Positions 52,750 through 63,296 are shown, numbered from the stretch's first letter. The stretch is DNA of 64,000 nt from Breviolum minutum Mf 1.05b.01 (GCA_000507305.1 DF239120.1:62001-126000); one strand, 5' to 3'. Numbers and translations are program-made. The notes: generated by a model from the letters alone, not told the origin.

Positions 52750-53180
52750 TAAGCTCCGATCACCTTTCCAGAAGGGTCTATGATAAAGTTTCCTGTGATT
52801 TTCCTTTTCGCCACTTGAGACGCATCACTCTGCATCACGCAGCAGCAAGACGCCTCGCGCCGAATCCTAGAATGATTTTTTGTTCGATCGCCTTTACCTT
52901 TCAACGATTACGATCCTTGGACATTTATTATTCAACCACCATCTCAAGTTCATCAAAAAAATGGCTGTCCAGTGTACAGCGGACCCTTTTGGAAAGAATT
53001 TCTTGCGTTTGTGATTGTTGATTTGACACATCATTGCAAGTGGTACACTTCTCAAGTTCAAAACCAGCCATGCATGGGGAACTTTCCTTCTCTTGGAAGC
53101 CACCCTGTCTTGAGAACCGGATTGAAGCTTCTTTTAAAATTGCAATGGCAGGGTAAAGATTATTCCTTAAAGCTGGCTGC
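52750..53180. repeat. segmental duplicate A, copy 1
   Basis: Pairs with 54035-54460: shared blocks include AAGCTCCGATCACCTTTCCA, ACGCATCACTCTGCATCACG, CATTGCAAGTGGTACACTTC and TTCCTTCTCTTGGAAGCCAC. About 10 percent diverged. Confidence 0.75.
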
Positions 53181-53225
53181 GAAAGACTTGCAACCCTGTG
53201 GCATGAATCATTCAACGCATTTTTT

Positions 53226-53700
53226 GTAGATACAGTTCGCGCAGCGCAAGCAAGTGAGGCTGCGAAGTTGTAGGTAACCAGTGTTCCCAAGGCGATCCAG
53301 GTTTGTGTTGGGGGAGCTCGGCTTTTCCAATTGTGGATTTGCCATTTCCAACGGTTTTTTTCTCAAGTTCAACGCCAGCCATAATGGACAGGTTCTTTGG
53401 CTTGTCAGGGTGCCAAAATNTTCCCAAGGCGATCCAGGTTTGTGTTGGGGGAGCTCGGCTTTTCCAATTGTGGATTTGCCATTTCCAACGGTTTTTTTCT
53501 CAAGTTCAACGCCAGCCATAATGGACAGGTTCTTTGGCTTGTCAGGGTGCCAAAATTGTTCCTTAAATCTGTCTGCGCAAAACTTGCAACCTTGTGACAT
53601 TTCTCATTCAACCATGGTCCAGCCTTTGTTTCTAGATACAGTTCGCGCAGTGCAAGCAAGTGAGGCTGCAAAGTTGTAGGTAGCTACCAGTGTTCCCAAG
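53226..53700. repeat. tandem duplicate with an N in the middle
   Basis: The segment from about 53282 to 53418 (GTTCCCAAGGCGATCCAGG ... CAGGGTGCCAAAAT) is repeated without visible change directly after the single N at 53420. Outer markers GATACAGTTCGCGCAG are repeated at 53229 and 53635. The N and the exact copy suggest an assembly join. Confidence 0.75.
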
Positions 53701-54034
53701 ACGATTCAGCTTTGTGTTGCGGAATTTTTGGTCTTTCCAGGTGTAGATTTGGCGTTTCCAATGGCCAATGGCATACTTCTCCAATTCAGCACCTGCTCGG
53801 ATGCGCTGAGAATGTTTGTTGGTGACCTTTTTGAAGCCTAGAATCATTCTTGCAAGCAATGTGTTTGTCTTGGCTTATTTTGGCCCGGATCTCTACACCC
53901 AAGGTTTGCACAAGACCTGGAAACTTGTGCCCAAAATTGCTCTAGAGCTAAGAAGTTTGAAGGGTGCCGCCAGCGTGCCCAAGACGATGCTTCGTGCTGT
54001 CCATTACCCGTCACGATTGTATCATTTTTTTTCA

Positions 54035-54460
54035 AGTAAGCTCCGATCACCTTTCCAGAAGGGTCTATGATAAAGTTTCCTTTGATTTTCCTTTTTGCCA
54101 CTTGAGACGCATCACTCTGCATCACGCAGCAGCAAGACGCATCGCGTTGAATCCTAGAATGATTTTTTGTTCGATCGCGTTAGCATTTCCTCAATTGCGA
54201 TCCTTGGGCATTTATCATTCAACCACGGTCTCAAGTTCATCAAAAAAATTGCTGTCCAGTGCACAGGGGACCCTTTTGGATCTAAGTTCGTGTTGCGCAA
54301 AGGATTTTTTGCTTTTGTGATTGTTGATTTGACACGTCATTGCAAGTGGTACACTTCTGAAGTTCAACACCAGCCATCGTGCATGCGGAACTTTCCTTCT
54401 CTTGGAAGCCACCCTGTCTTGTAAACCGGATTGATGTGACTTTTGAAGTTGCAATGGCAG
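54035..54460. repeat. segmental duplicate A, copy 2
   Basis: Second copy of the block at 52750-53180, same orientation, about 1.28 kb downstream. Confidence 0.75.
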
Positions 54461-54519
54461 GGTGCCAAAAAAAAATCCAACATGTGCTTGTGAAAATCAA
54501 CCCCGAAATGAAAAAGAGC

Positions 54520-54870
54520 ATCATTTTCCGAAGCTCCGCTGACTTCGGGTTCCATAGTAGTTTTTTGCGGTGTATGCTGCTACAAGAATGACTATGTATC
54601 CCAAGTTACCCTTAGGAATCATGAGCACGCACACACTCGGAATTTGTCATTTTGTATTTTACACTACTTTTCTTTCAACGAACAACAACCAACCAAAAAC
54701 ATTGCCCCGCAATACCCTGCCCACCAGCACATATACAACAACACACGTCCGTGCATTCTCTACAAAAAGCTTTCGCGGAAACCCTGTGACCGCATAGACC
54801 GTATTGCTGAAACTGTGTGACTGGCCAAACACGTTGATGCTTCAGAGAAAATGATTTGTTTTTGAAAGTT
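54520..54870. repeat. segmental duplicate B, copy 1
   Basis: Pairs with 56085-56420: both carry GACTTCGGGTTCCATAGTAG, GCACGCACACACTCGGAATT and GACCGCATAGACCGTATTGC. Copies are about 1.56 kb apart. Confidence 0.75.
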
Positions 54871-55210
54871 CGGGATGCACAATGCAGGATTTGTGGCCCC
54901 TCTGCAGTATAGTTCATGGAATACACATTTGTGTTGCAGAAGACCTAGCTTTTCTTCCTGTTGCTTTGACATGTAATGGACAACGGTATGCTTTTCAAGT
55001 TCGACGTCACCCAGAATAACTGGTAGTTTTGCTTGTATTGGAAGCCGCCCTGGTCTTATCCCTACAGCTAGGGGTCTGGTACTGGGGCCTTCCAGGACCG
55101 CTGAGTCGAAGGTCTAAATTCGTGCAGCCATCATTGTAGACCTTCCCCCGGCTATGATTTGCTCCCAGAGCCTGTCAGAAGGCAAGGCTCGCCTATGAGC
55201 GGCACTGTTT

Positions 55211-55321
55211 GCGATCTTCACAGAAGCAGGGTGTGGAGGCTGAATCAATGTTCAAGGCTGCAGACGCTGAGATCGATTCAAGTGATGAGTCCATAACACT
55301 TTCTTTTCTTTGGCACATCAG
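55211..55321 (+). repeat. segmental duplicate C, copy 1, with an open frame
   Basis: Pairs with 57409-57630: shared GTTCAAGGCTGCAGACGCTG, AAGTGATGAGTCCATA and TTTCTTTGGCACATCAGGG. The + frame here (VEAESMFKAADAEIDSSDE) after a CACAGAAGCAG acceptor looks like a former exon. Confidence 0.6.
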
Positions 55322-55778
55322 GGTGCTGGCGGTGAGGCGGAGACTCAAGTACAGAGGTTGAGTAGGAGCAATGTGCAGGAGTTGGTTTTGCATGAAGTCG
55401 TTGCTCCCCTGATTCTGGGCGCGGAGATTGACGAGCATGTTTATGCTACAGATGCTGCTTTGTCAAAGGCAGTGGTCTCCACTCATCTTCCTGATGTTGC
55501 AAAGCCTTTGTGGCTACGCGGAATTAAAAAAAACAGGCTACACAAAGCTTGTTGAGATTGGTGGAGGGGCAGGTGAGGTTTCACGTTCCACGGTTTCTTT
55601 GTCTTTAGTTGTGGCCCCGCCGTTGGATCTCACCTATTCAGAGGCTTACAACCTGGAGGATTTGCAGCTCCTATCTGATATCTTGGATTTACATATGGTG
55701 AAGGAAGCTGTGACCACTTTCCCAAATGACAGTGACACCACATCTTTCAAAAGGCAAATTGTGAGGCTTAGGACTTAG
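55322..55778 (+). pseudogene. decayed retroelement-like fragment with frameshift
   Basis: After TTTGGCACATCAG a 77-codon frame (EAETQVQRLSRSNVQELVL, HEVVAPLILGAEIDEHV, YATDAALSKAVVSTHLPDV, KPLWLRGIKK) ends at TGA 55553-55555. Across the A-run at 55527-55534 the text continues in the next frame (KKTGYTKLVEIGGGAGEV) to 55778. The pattern hydrophobics-x-TDA-x5-V-V, then LW and a later G-Y-T-K-L, resembles the RNase H region of dinoflagellate retroelements as I remember them; this is not verified. Codons are strongly G-first. Calling it a pseudogene rests on the frameshift, which could also be a homopolymer error. Confidence 0.4.
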
Positions 55779-57035
55779 GCGACCTAAGGCACGTAAGACT
55801 TAAGATCTGAGCCTGTCCAGTACTTCTGTGGGGCCCCTGTCAATGCAGAATTGGAGAATGCCAACCTGCGTGAAGACATCATCAGACGGCCTTTCATCTC
55901 CCAATCCATGAACAACATTGATGTATGCCTCTGCCGGACTCATACCCGCCATTAGTGCCTCCATCTCCACAGGTATACCAGGCATGCTTCCGAGCCTCCA
56001 CATTTAGCAAATGATCGATCGCATCGCTGAATCGGTGGGACTGGCCGCCTCAAAGAAAATGAATTTGTTTTAAAAATCACCCCGAAATGCATCATTTTCC
56101 GAAGCTCCGTTGACTTCGGGTTCCATAGTAGTTTTTTGCGGTGTATGCTGCTACAAGAATGAGCACGCACACACTCGGAATTTGTCATTTTGTCTTTTAC
56201 ACTGCTTTTCTTTCAACGAACAACAACCAACCAAAAAGATTGCTCCGCAATACCCTGCCCACCAGCACAGATATTACAACAACACACGTCCGTGCATTCC
56301 CTACAAAAAGCTTTCGCGGAAGCCGTGTGACCGCATAGACCGTATTGCTGAAACTGTGTGACTGGCCAAACACGTTGATGCTTCAGAGAAAATGATTTGT
56401 TTTTGAAAGTTCGGGATGCACAATGCAGGATTGGTGGTCCATCTGCAATATTTCACGGAGTACATATCTGTGTTGCGGACGACCTAGTTTTTGTGCCTGT
56501 TGCATGCAATGGACAGCCGTATGCTTTTCAAGTTCGACGTCAGGGTGCAGGCTGCCAGGTCGAAGGTCTAAAACGGACCTAGGTTTTCCTGGCTTTGATT
56601 GTAGATTAGGCACACTATGTTTCCGGAGCCTGTCAACATTTTACTGCAGATTCCAATGTAGAACCTTTGAACCACTTCGGTTTACCAGTGTCACATCAAA
56701 CCAGGAAATCGCGGCCTTTGTGCGTGCGGAAAACAAATAAGGATGAAATATTCTGGCGTGAGCACGCTGAGTGAAATTTGCAAAACCTGCAGCGCTTTGA
56801 TTAATTTGGCATTACCACCAATTTCACCGAGACCCCCAACAAAAACCTAAGAATGAATTTTGGAACTGTGGCAATGCTGGGCCGAGTAGCCAAGCCAATC
56901 TTTACAAGGCTATGCCCCGGTCAGCCTTTAAGGGTATGAGTTTGTTGGGGTTCAAAAGGTGGAACCGCCTGAGAGCCATTGGCTATTAGCCGACCAAGTT
57001 TAAGGGGTCCCTGACCAAGAGGCGTTGATGCGTTG
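55779..57035. other. duplicated, non-coding-looking DNA
   Basis: Holds duplicate B copy 2 (56085-56420) and a diverged copy of 54860-55000 at 56400-56560 (TGAAAGTTCGGGATGCACAA, TTTTCAAGTTCGACGTCA). No exon is independently supported. Confidence 0.5.
56085..56420. repeat. segmental duplicate B, copy 2
   Basis: Same orientation as 54520-54870; 8-10 percent diverged with small deletions. Confidence 0.75.
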
Positions 57036-57037
57036 GC

Positions 57038-57371
57038 TTGCGCAAAAAAACTTTAACCTTTCCAAACCCTAACCCTCAGAATGCCACTGGTGTGCAGCCG
57101 CCAGCATTTGGAGGGTTCGGAACCCATGCATCGGGCACGACAATTCAGTCAGTCGTTTCTGGGTTTCATCTTCAAATAGAGACCTGCACAAATGGACATG
57201 GGAAAACCACCAGCATGATTCCATTGATCTTTGTTGATGGTGAATTTAGCAGCCCTATTTGGTTATCACATCAGAATCCACCCATGCCAATGCCTATTTT
57301 TTTTGGACAACATATGTGCACCACCATTCAGGACAGGTTGCAAGCACCTTGGCAGAGGTTCTAACAACAGC
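57038..57371 (+). CDS. open region with a terminal micro-exon
   Basis: A frame from 57038 reads NPNPQNATGVQPPAFGGFG, THASGTTIQSVVSGFHLQ and TTSMIPLIFVDGEFSSPIW. Near its end CATTCAGGACAG acceptor and GC|GTGAGA donor bound VASTLAEVLTTA (57337-57371) in another frame. Whether the first frame is an exon is uncertain; the short exon has good splice signals. Confidence 0.35.
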
Positions 57372-57397
57372 GTGAGAGGTCAGATGAAAGGAGCTGG

Positions 57398-57793
57398 ATG
57401 TGGGAAACTATGTTCAAGGCTGCAGACGCTGAGATCGTTCAAGTGATGAGTCCATATCAAAAGGTGTTTGCGCAAATGGTGCTCCAGCTGGAAGAAGGTT
57501 GGGACTTTCCTTGCTGTCACTCCGAGCTGCTACTTAGCCGCTCGAATTGCACAAAGCTGGGTTTCGTGTTTTCTTTTTCAAGAGGTACTTACCAAGTGGT
57601 GGACACTTTCTTTTCTTTGGCACATCAGGGTGCTGGCGGTGAGGCGGAGCCTCATTTTGTCTTTGCCAGGACTTTGCTACCCGCCATTTTAAGTGCCTCC
57701 ATCTCTACAGGTATACCAGGCAGACAAGGCATGCTTCCGACCCACCACACGATAGTAGAAGGGCTGATCGACCGGGGAGGGGTTGAAACCTGA
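57398..57793 (+). repeat. segmental duplicate C, copy 2
   Basis: Contains MFKAADAEIVQVMSPYQKV in an open 131-codon frame. Parts match 55220-55340 (see there), and a further part (CCGCCATTT...AGTGCCTCCATCTC, CAGGTATACCAGGCA) matches 55945-55985. The long frame is a mosaic of duplicated pieces, so I do not call it a gene. Confidence 0.5.
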
Positions 57794-58287
57794 ACTTGAA
57801 GTTGGAATGTAGTTAAGAGTTAAGAGGATCTAATCTTACCAAGTGATACATGGATGCGACCTGCCCATGTTGTCATGGTAATGTCAAAGCTGTGCTGGGT
57901 ATTTGGATTAGTTGGGCCTAGCTGCCTATAAAAAATGGCATTTGCGCAAGACCGCAGCCTTGCCACCAATATGGTTTAATCTGTGCTAATCGCTTTGGTC
58001 GAAAAAGATACGTGCTTTATACACATGACGCTGCTTTGATTTTTGTGGGGAATTTGAATGCCGACTGTTGACCGGACAGGCACGGGAGATACCACTGCAG
58101 TTTGTAAAGCCACCTTTGCTGATCGGACCACACCTGCTTTGTGCCGGTCCCTCGTGTGTTGCTCCCATGTCAGTTTTCAGCTGCTTCTGCAACAGTCCAG
58201 GTTTGTTAGCCAACTCCAATGAAAACTACCTTGTCAGTCACAGCTGGGATATTTTTCCCATGATCTTCTCGAATACAAAGAAGCGAG
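57794..58287. other. no firm exon
   Basis: A 127-codon + frame from 58068 runs into the exon at 58288 in a different register. No splice-bounded exon was chosen here. Confidence 0.3.
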
Positions 58288-58851
58288 GTCGACGACGGTG
58301 CCCAATGCCAATGTGGATGTTACATACGTTTAGACTTTGCGGCAAAAGCGGTTCGACGGACTTTTGCGGCAGCGTGAACCAGCATCAGTTTGAGCGGCCC
58401 CGAAAAGGATCTCATTGCTGCATCCAGCTTAGGTACTGTAGTAAAACATGAGGCATGAGGTGAACTGCTGAGACATGTGTTTTCAATAAGATTTTAGCGG
58501 AAAATGTTGCAGGAGTACTTTCGGAACTGCCCGTTTGGCTGAACTTTTTGTGAGGAGAGCCGATTTAGTTTCAACAGATCTTGTCAAAGGAAGCAGTTTA
58601 GCTGAGACACTTCCGATATACGAACGACATGGCAGAGTAAATGAACGGTCGAATACAAGAATAGTAAAGTCAAAGAATAGTAAGGTAAAAGAATACCCCA
58701 CTCCAATTCCTCTAGACAATCAGGTGGGTTGACCCCTGTATAAAATAACTTTTTTATACTCCTCCTTGTTTTTCTCCAGAGGGCTTTGGTGCAAATGTAT
58801 TGCAAATGTTGCTTAACGTTTTTGCGACTTGGAAGTTCATTTTCTAAAGAG
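58288..58851 (+). CDS. three-exon partial gene, unknown protein
   Basis: Exons 58288-58373, 58513-58684 and 58780-58851 join in phase (2, then 0). Exon 1: VDDGAQCQCGCYIRLDFAA then KAVRRTFAA, donor GTGAAC. Exon 2 (acceptor AAAATGTTGCAG): STFGTARLAELFVRRADLV, STDLVKGSSLAETLPIYERH, TRIVKSKNSK, donor GTAAAA. Exon 3 (acceptor TTTTTCTCCAG): ALVQMYCKCCLTFLRLGSS, donor GTACTT. The last exon grades into the minisatellite that follows, where CGACTTGGA units recur, so exon 3 could be part of a repeat. Neither end of the gene was found. Confidence 0.48.
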
Positions 58852-59420
58852 GTACTTTTATTCTCTAGAAGTCTTTGGTATACATGTTGCTTAAGGTTTT
58901 TGCGACTTGGATATGGAATTTCTAGAGAGAAGGTGATTGGCGGTATTTCTAAGGAAAACTCATTTTCTAGTAAAAATGCTCCCTAGGCTCCCTTTGAAAA
59001 ATGACAAACTTTGAGGATTTCCTTTAGAGAGTCCCAAGCCGTCTTCGTAGTTTTGCTGGTGTTTTGCAGATTTGCGATTTTCTGGAAAGTGTCTGGCGGT
59101 ATTTCCAAGGAAAAATCATTTTCTAGTAAAAATGCTTCCTTTAGAAAATCACAAACGTTGAGTGTTTCCGTAGAGAATCCCAAACCGTCTTCGTATGTTT
59201 GCAGGTATTTTTTCCGGTGTTTTGCACGTTTGTGATTTTCTAAAAGGTGTTTGGCGGTTTTTTTTTAATAAAAAATGCTTCCTCTAGAAAATTACAAACC
59301 TGTTTCCTTTAAAGAATCCCAAACCGTCTTCTTATGTTTGCAGGTGTTTTCCGGCGTTTTGCAGGTTTGCAATTTTCTAGTAGGCGCGCGGCGGTATTTC
59401 TAAGGAACAGGGATTTTCTA
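58800..59420. repeat. minisatellite, units of about 150-170 bp
   Basis: Three to four imperfect units share CATTTTCTAGTAAAAATGCT, AGAATCCCAAACCGTCTTC, TATGTTTGCAGGTATTTT and GGCGGTATTTCTAAGGA. Two shorter units at 58815 and 58890 share TTTTTGCGACTTGGA. Confidence 0.8.
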
Positions 59421-59474
59421 GTTTGTCACTTAAACAAGAACAGATTTTGCACTGCATAGCAGCAAAATCTTTGA

Positions 59475-59635
59475 TTGACCTTGCAAAAGGTATTCAAAAA
59501 TAGACTTTGGCAATGGACAGACTGAGCAACACTGGGCCAACCAGTGCCTTTCTGGTTCAACCAGTGTTGCTCTGTCTGCCCTTTGCCAAAAAAGCAGCTT
59601 TGAAAAAAGGAAACCTTTGCAAAAAGCACCATGTG
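59475..59635. mobile_element. long imperfect hairpin (160 bp)
   Basis: Left GACTGAGCAACACTGG and right CCAGTGTTGCTCTGTCTG pair around a small loop containing AACCAGTG...GGTTCAACC. The pairing extends outward through CTTTGGCAATGG/CCCTTTGCCAAAAAAG and CTTGCAAAAGG/CCTTTGCAAAAAG. Probably a folded-back mobile element; a structured RNA is possible. Confidence 0.65.
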
Positions 59636-59934
59636 TCACATTAGATAGCCCAAAGTGGCTCTAGTATATTTTTCATGGTCAAAAGGAAAAAATGCTTGGG
59701 TGGGATGGTTTCGGGTCTGTTTCTAATTGATCTTTTTGGGCATGTCTAATTGATTTTGGGCCTAGTTCTTACCCTCGCCTTGAATTGGTTTTGAGTTGAC
59801 TTGCCCACCCTTTTTTCATTTGATTCTGGTATTAAATATGAGGTCCACAGAATCAATTACTGGTATTGATTTTCTTTCGACACTTTTCATATCATTCTAT
59901 ATATATAATTCATTGTAATCAATTTTCGATGCTC

Positions 59935-60660
59935 AGGGTCTGTAACGATTTGTCCCCGCCGAAGTCTGTCACGATTTGTCCCGGGTGAAGTCTGTTACGA
60001 TCTGTCCTGCATGGAGTTTTAACATAAACTTGGTGAAAATGAAAAACCATGTATTTTACGATGTTTTTTTGCAATTCAAGCGCAAAAGCTAGTGTTTAAA
60101 AAGCGCCTATAAAACATCGTAATTTACACAATTTTCTGCTCCTATACGAAGAACAAAACACTGCTATTGACGATTTTCTCACCCTCGAAGCCAAGAAATC
60201 GAGCCAAAACATTGGTATTTACGAAGCCTGTCACGTTTTGTCCCGGGTGCTGTCTGTAAGGATTTTTCCCCGCGGAAGTCTGTATACCCGGTTGAAGTCT
60301 GTCACGATTTGTCCCGGCTGAAGTCTGTCACGATTTGTCCCGGGTGAAGTCTGTCACGATTTGTCCCGGGTGAAGTCGGTTACGATCTGTCCTGCATGCA
60401 GTTTTAACATGAACTTGGTGAAAATGAAAAACCATGTATTTTACGATGTTTTTTGCAATTCAGGCGCAAAAACTAGTGTTTAAAAAACACCTAAAACATC
60501 GTAATTTACAAGATTTTCTGCTCCTGCCAAGACCAAAACATTGCTATTCACGACGTTTTCTCACCCTCGAAGCCAAAAAATCGAGCCAAAGCATTGAAAT
60601 TTACGATTTTTTGAAACCCCCCAAAAAGGAAGCGTAGCAAAAACACGGCTATTTGCAACA
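59935..60660. repeat. tandem array: CACGATTTGTCCCGG units and palindromic AT-rich blocks
   Basis: AAGTCTGT(C/T)ACGATTTGTCCC(G) repeats at 59938-60015 and 60225-60400. Each run is followed by a block with TTTTACGATGTTTT and its inverse AAAACATCGTAA (60055-60180 and 60430-60560). The whole roughly 370-bp unit is therefore duplicated. Confidence 0.8.
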
Positions 60661-60970
60661 CTTTCACAACACAACATGTCCGAAATGCTATATTTTACAG
60701 TGTTTTTGGACCACCTCCTCAAAAACACTGGTATTTACAGTGTTTTGGAAAAACACGTTCATAAAACACCGTAAATACAACGAATTCAAAGATTATACTT
60801 TCCATGGCAACAAGCCGCAAAACGCAAAAACACTGATATTCACAATGTTTCTGCGCAATGATTTTTCCAAAAAAGGCTCTTTTCGGACCATTTTTGGCTT
60901 CTGAAGCCTCCCAAAACAAAGAACCTTCCACATCTTAAATTTTAAGATTTTTACTACGTCAAAAACATGG
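60640..60970. repeat. AAACACTGGTATTTACAGTGTTTT palindrome field
   Basis: Short palindromic units (AAAACACTGGTATTTACAGT, TTTTGGAAAAACACG, AAACACCGTAAATAC) recur at changing spacing. Frames across them are not believable as genes. Confidence 0.6.
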
Positions 60971-61313
60971 CAATTTTTGGAGCTCAAGACGCGTCCGGGG
61001 CGTCATTTTTTGACGGTATGTTTTATGCACGTGCATTTTTTTTACAGTCAAAAACACAACATCAAAAATATCAAAAAATCACTAAAAAACAAATTTCCTG
61101 CTTGTGTTTCGCTTTTTGGTGATTCCGCCCCCTGCCCCAAACTAGCCCCTCCCAAGGGCCATTTTCCAAAACGGGCCGTTTTTTCCCTCCGGACGGGGGG
61201 TCGGCGGCAACGGCGCGTCCCCCTATAGCTAAAGCTAAGGCGACGCCGCATGCCATGCGGTTCAATATGCGGCATCAGATGCCTTGTGCATCGCCGGACT
61301 TTACCTTTTGAAG
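60971..61313. other. GC-rich patch, no gene
   Basis: Positions 61125-61290 are much richer in G+C (CCCCCTGCCCCAAACTAGCC, GGGGGGTCGGCGGCAACGGC) than the window. Small inverted repeats are present (GCATGCCATGC, CGGCATCAGATGCC). No frame with splice support. Confidence 0.4.
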
Positions 61314-61656
61314 CTTCCGCCGCCGACCCGCCCGGGAACGATCGCTATTGGCATGTGGATTCCCAATACAGTAAGTGGTTTCATTCGAGCAGATTGGGAA
61401 ATTTTGAATATCAATATCAATGAATCCTTGGTTGTCATCACGTTGGAAGTGCAAAATTTTGGCATGAATTCGACCAATCCAATCACAGTAAAGAACGTGC
61501 AGTCAATGCTGATGTGTGTTTTTTACTTCGTTGTTTTTTTTGCCGCAGTTAGATTTCGAGATCCGCCACTGCGACGAGCAGCTTTCAAAAGTGATAAAAG
61601 GTGCAGAAAGAGTGGCATCACACCAAGGCAAACACTTTTTGTTTGAAACCGCGTAA
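61314..61656 (+). CDS. two exons ending a gene, unknown protein
   Basis: Exon 61314-61370 (acceptor ACCTTTTGAAG, donor GTAAGT) reads LPPPTRPGTIAIGMWIPNT. Exon 61549-61656 (acceptor TTTTTTTTGCCGCAG) reads LDFEIRHCDEQLSKVIKGAE and RVASHQGKHFLFETA, then TAA. Both phase 0. The second exon is strongly coding. A second frame in exon 1 (SAADPPGNDRYWHVDSQY) is also good but does not fit the phase. Upstream exons are not visible past the GC-rich patch. Confidence 0.55.
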
Positions 61657-62695
61657 TCGAAGTAAAGTAGTTATCAAGACGTTCGGAGTTGCATTACCGA
61701 GTGTTTAAAGGTATAGTATGGTCCCGACTCTTTGGGAAAACATCCAAGCCAGGGAGAAGTTTGGAGAGACCAAATGTTTTTTGTCCACAAGTGAACACGA
61801 AAAACATAACATGATACAAGATGGCACATGTCCACACGGTTTCATAGAGTTATTTGTTCCATGTTTCAGTTGGACTCACCACACCCCCTGGGGTTAACAT
61901 GTGCTGGCTAGACCTGCTATGCTCTGGTGGTGGAAAACTACAAGTTTAAGAAACTAGTTTCATTTTAGCTCCGTAGTTCTACCATGGCACGGAGCATGGT
62001 GAGTATCTTGGACCTGGGAATGACATTGTGGAAAGGTGCAAAATACTGGAAGTTGTGTCACCTTGGAAACATGAGTTGACGTAGTTGTGGTGATCATTGA
62101 CAAGGTTGTAAGTTGGAAGAAAAACATGTTGTAATTTTCAAAAATGGGGCGGCATTGCCTTGCGATATGTACACACACCACTGGAGAGTTCACTGCATGA
62201 TATGGCTTCAAACAACGAACACCAATGTTCAATTTTCCATCACTTAACACTGCCAAACCAATCTAGACTCGACGGATGAAACTCGAAACAAGATGAAAAT
62301 ACACATCAACATAGGTGGGTTGAAAACGGACCTTGGAGCTGCCCCATGCTGGGGCCCTCATACAGGTCCCCATTCAGTTATTGAGGTGCCTTATTAAAGG
62401 AATTCCCTGGGGTTGGAAACTGCATCTAGGGCAAAACAATGACCTACAGTAGTGCTTCAGTTGGGTGTTTTTGAAAAGGGCACTTCTAGATGGATCAATT
62501 TGGATGTTTTAGAAGACCCTGATGTGGTGAAGCATGACGATTAATCTTTGAAATCTCATCATACAAATCAGCCTTGTCAGTGTGTACCAAGTATCTCCAA
62601 TCTTTAATTGACGTCAGCCCTTAAGGTCAATTACTGCCATGTTTCCAAGTCATCACCTGTCCAACTCACTGAATCATACCACCTTTCCTGCCCAG
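61657..62695. other. intergenic or intron, no exon seen
   Basis: A 98-codon - strand frame (61960-62256) has no splice sites. No known repeat family. Nothing else recognisable. Confidence 0.3.
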
Positions 62696-62838
62696 GTAGC
62701 AGCCGTGATGCTGTCGTGTGTTCCGATGCACCATGGCCTGGCAGTTTGTCCAGTTTCCAACGACCACGGAACTATGATGGTCGGGAATCGGTGGTGAATC
62801 GGGCCGATTTGTTCTCAGCGAATACGAGTCTTATATAG
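62696..62838 (+). CDS. exon, two competing frames
   Basis: CTTTCCTGCCCAG acceptor. Frame A reads SSRDAVVCSDAPWPGSLSS then FQRPRNYDGRESVVNRADLF to TAG at 62836. Frame B reads VAAVMLSCVPMHHGLAVCPV then SNDHGTMMVGNRW. A GTGGTG donor (62789) suits either. Confidence 0.45.
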
Positions 62839-63057
62839 TTTTATTTGATTTTGTTGGCAACCATTTGTATGTGATGTACGTACATAATGGTGTACACCAT
62901 GGGTTTTTCTATTCACACAAAGATTGCTGTTTTTTTTTGCATGTTGTGGATGGGTGGATGGGGTTCAATGGTTTCGGTTTGGTTCAGAATCTATAATCAG
63001 TATAGTTTGAGAATGCGAAAAATTCTGAGCATCATACAGGTTGTTGATTTTCTACAG

Positions 63058-63269
63058 GCATCCACAGATACTTTATGTTCTGTAGTACCATTCTGCTTGT
63101 ACAAAATGGGTCTAGTCTTGCTGGTGTTTTTAAATCCAGTAAGAGCATGGGTGATTCAGTCGATATCAGGGATTTGGTTGCCCAGTTCAATGTATCACCA
63201 ACCAACGTTTGTAGTTCAATTGATATAAAAAGTGTGGTAGGTCAGCTGGGATGGTTTCAAGGAATTTGA
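63058..63269 (+). CDS. terminal exon, unknown protein
   Basis: GATTTTCTACAG acceptor. The frame IHRYFMFCSTILLVQNGSS, LAGVFKSSKSMGDSVDIRD, LVAQFNVSPTNVCSSIDI runs to TGA. A GTAAGA donor (63140) with another frame (STDTLCSVVPFCLYKMGL) is an alternative. Confidence 0.42.
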
Positions 63270-63296
63270 TGAATGAAATGAAAAAGACAAACCTAG

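Noticed and set aside
57061..57078. AAACCCTAACCCT, telomere-like
   Set aside because: Barely two units inside an open frame, with no array.
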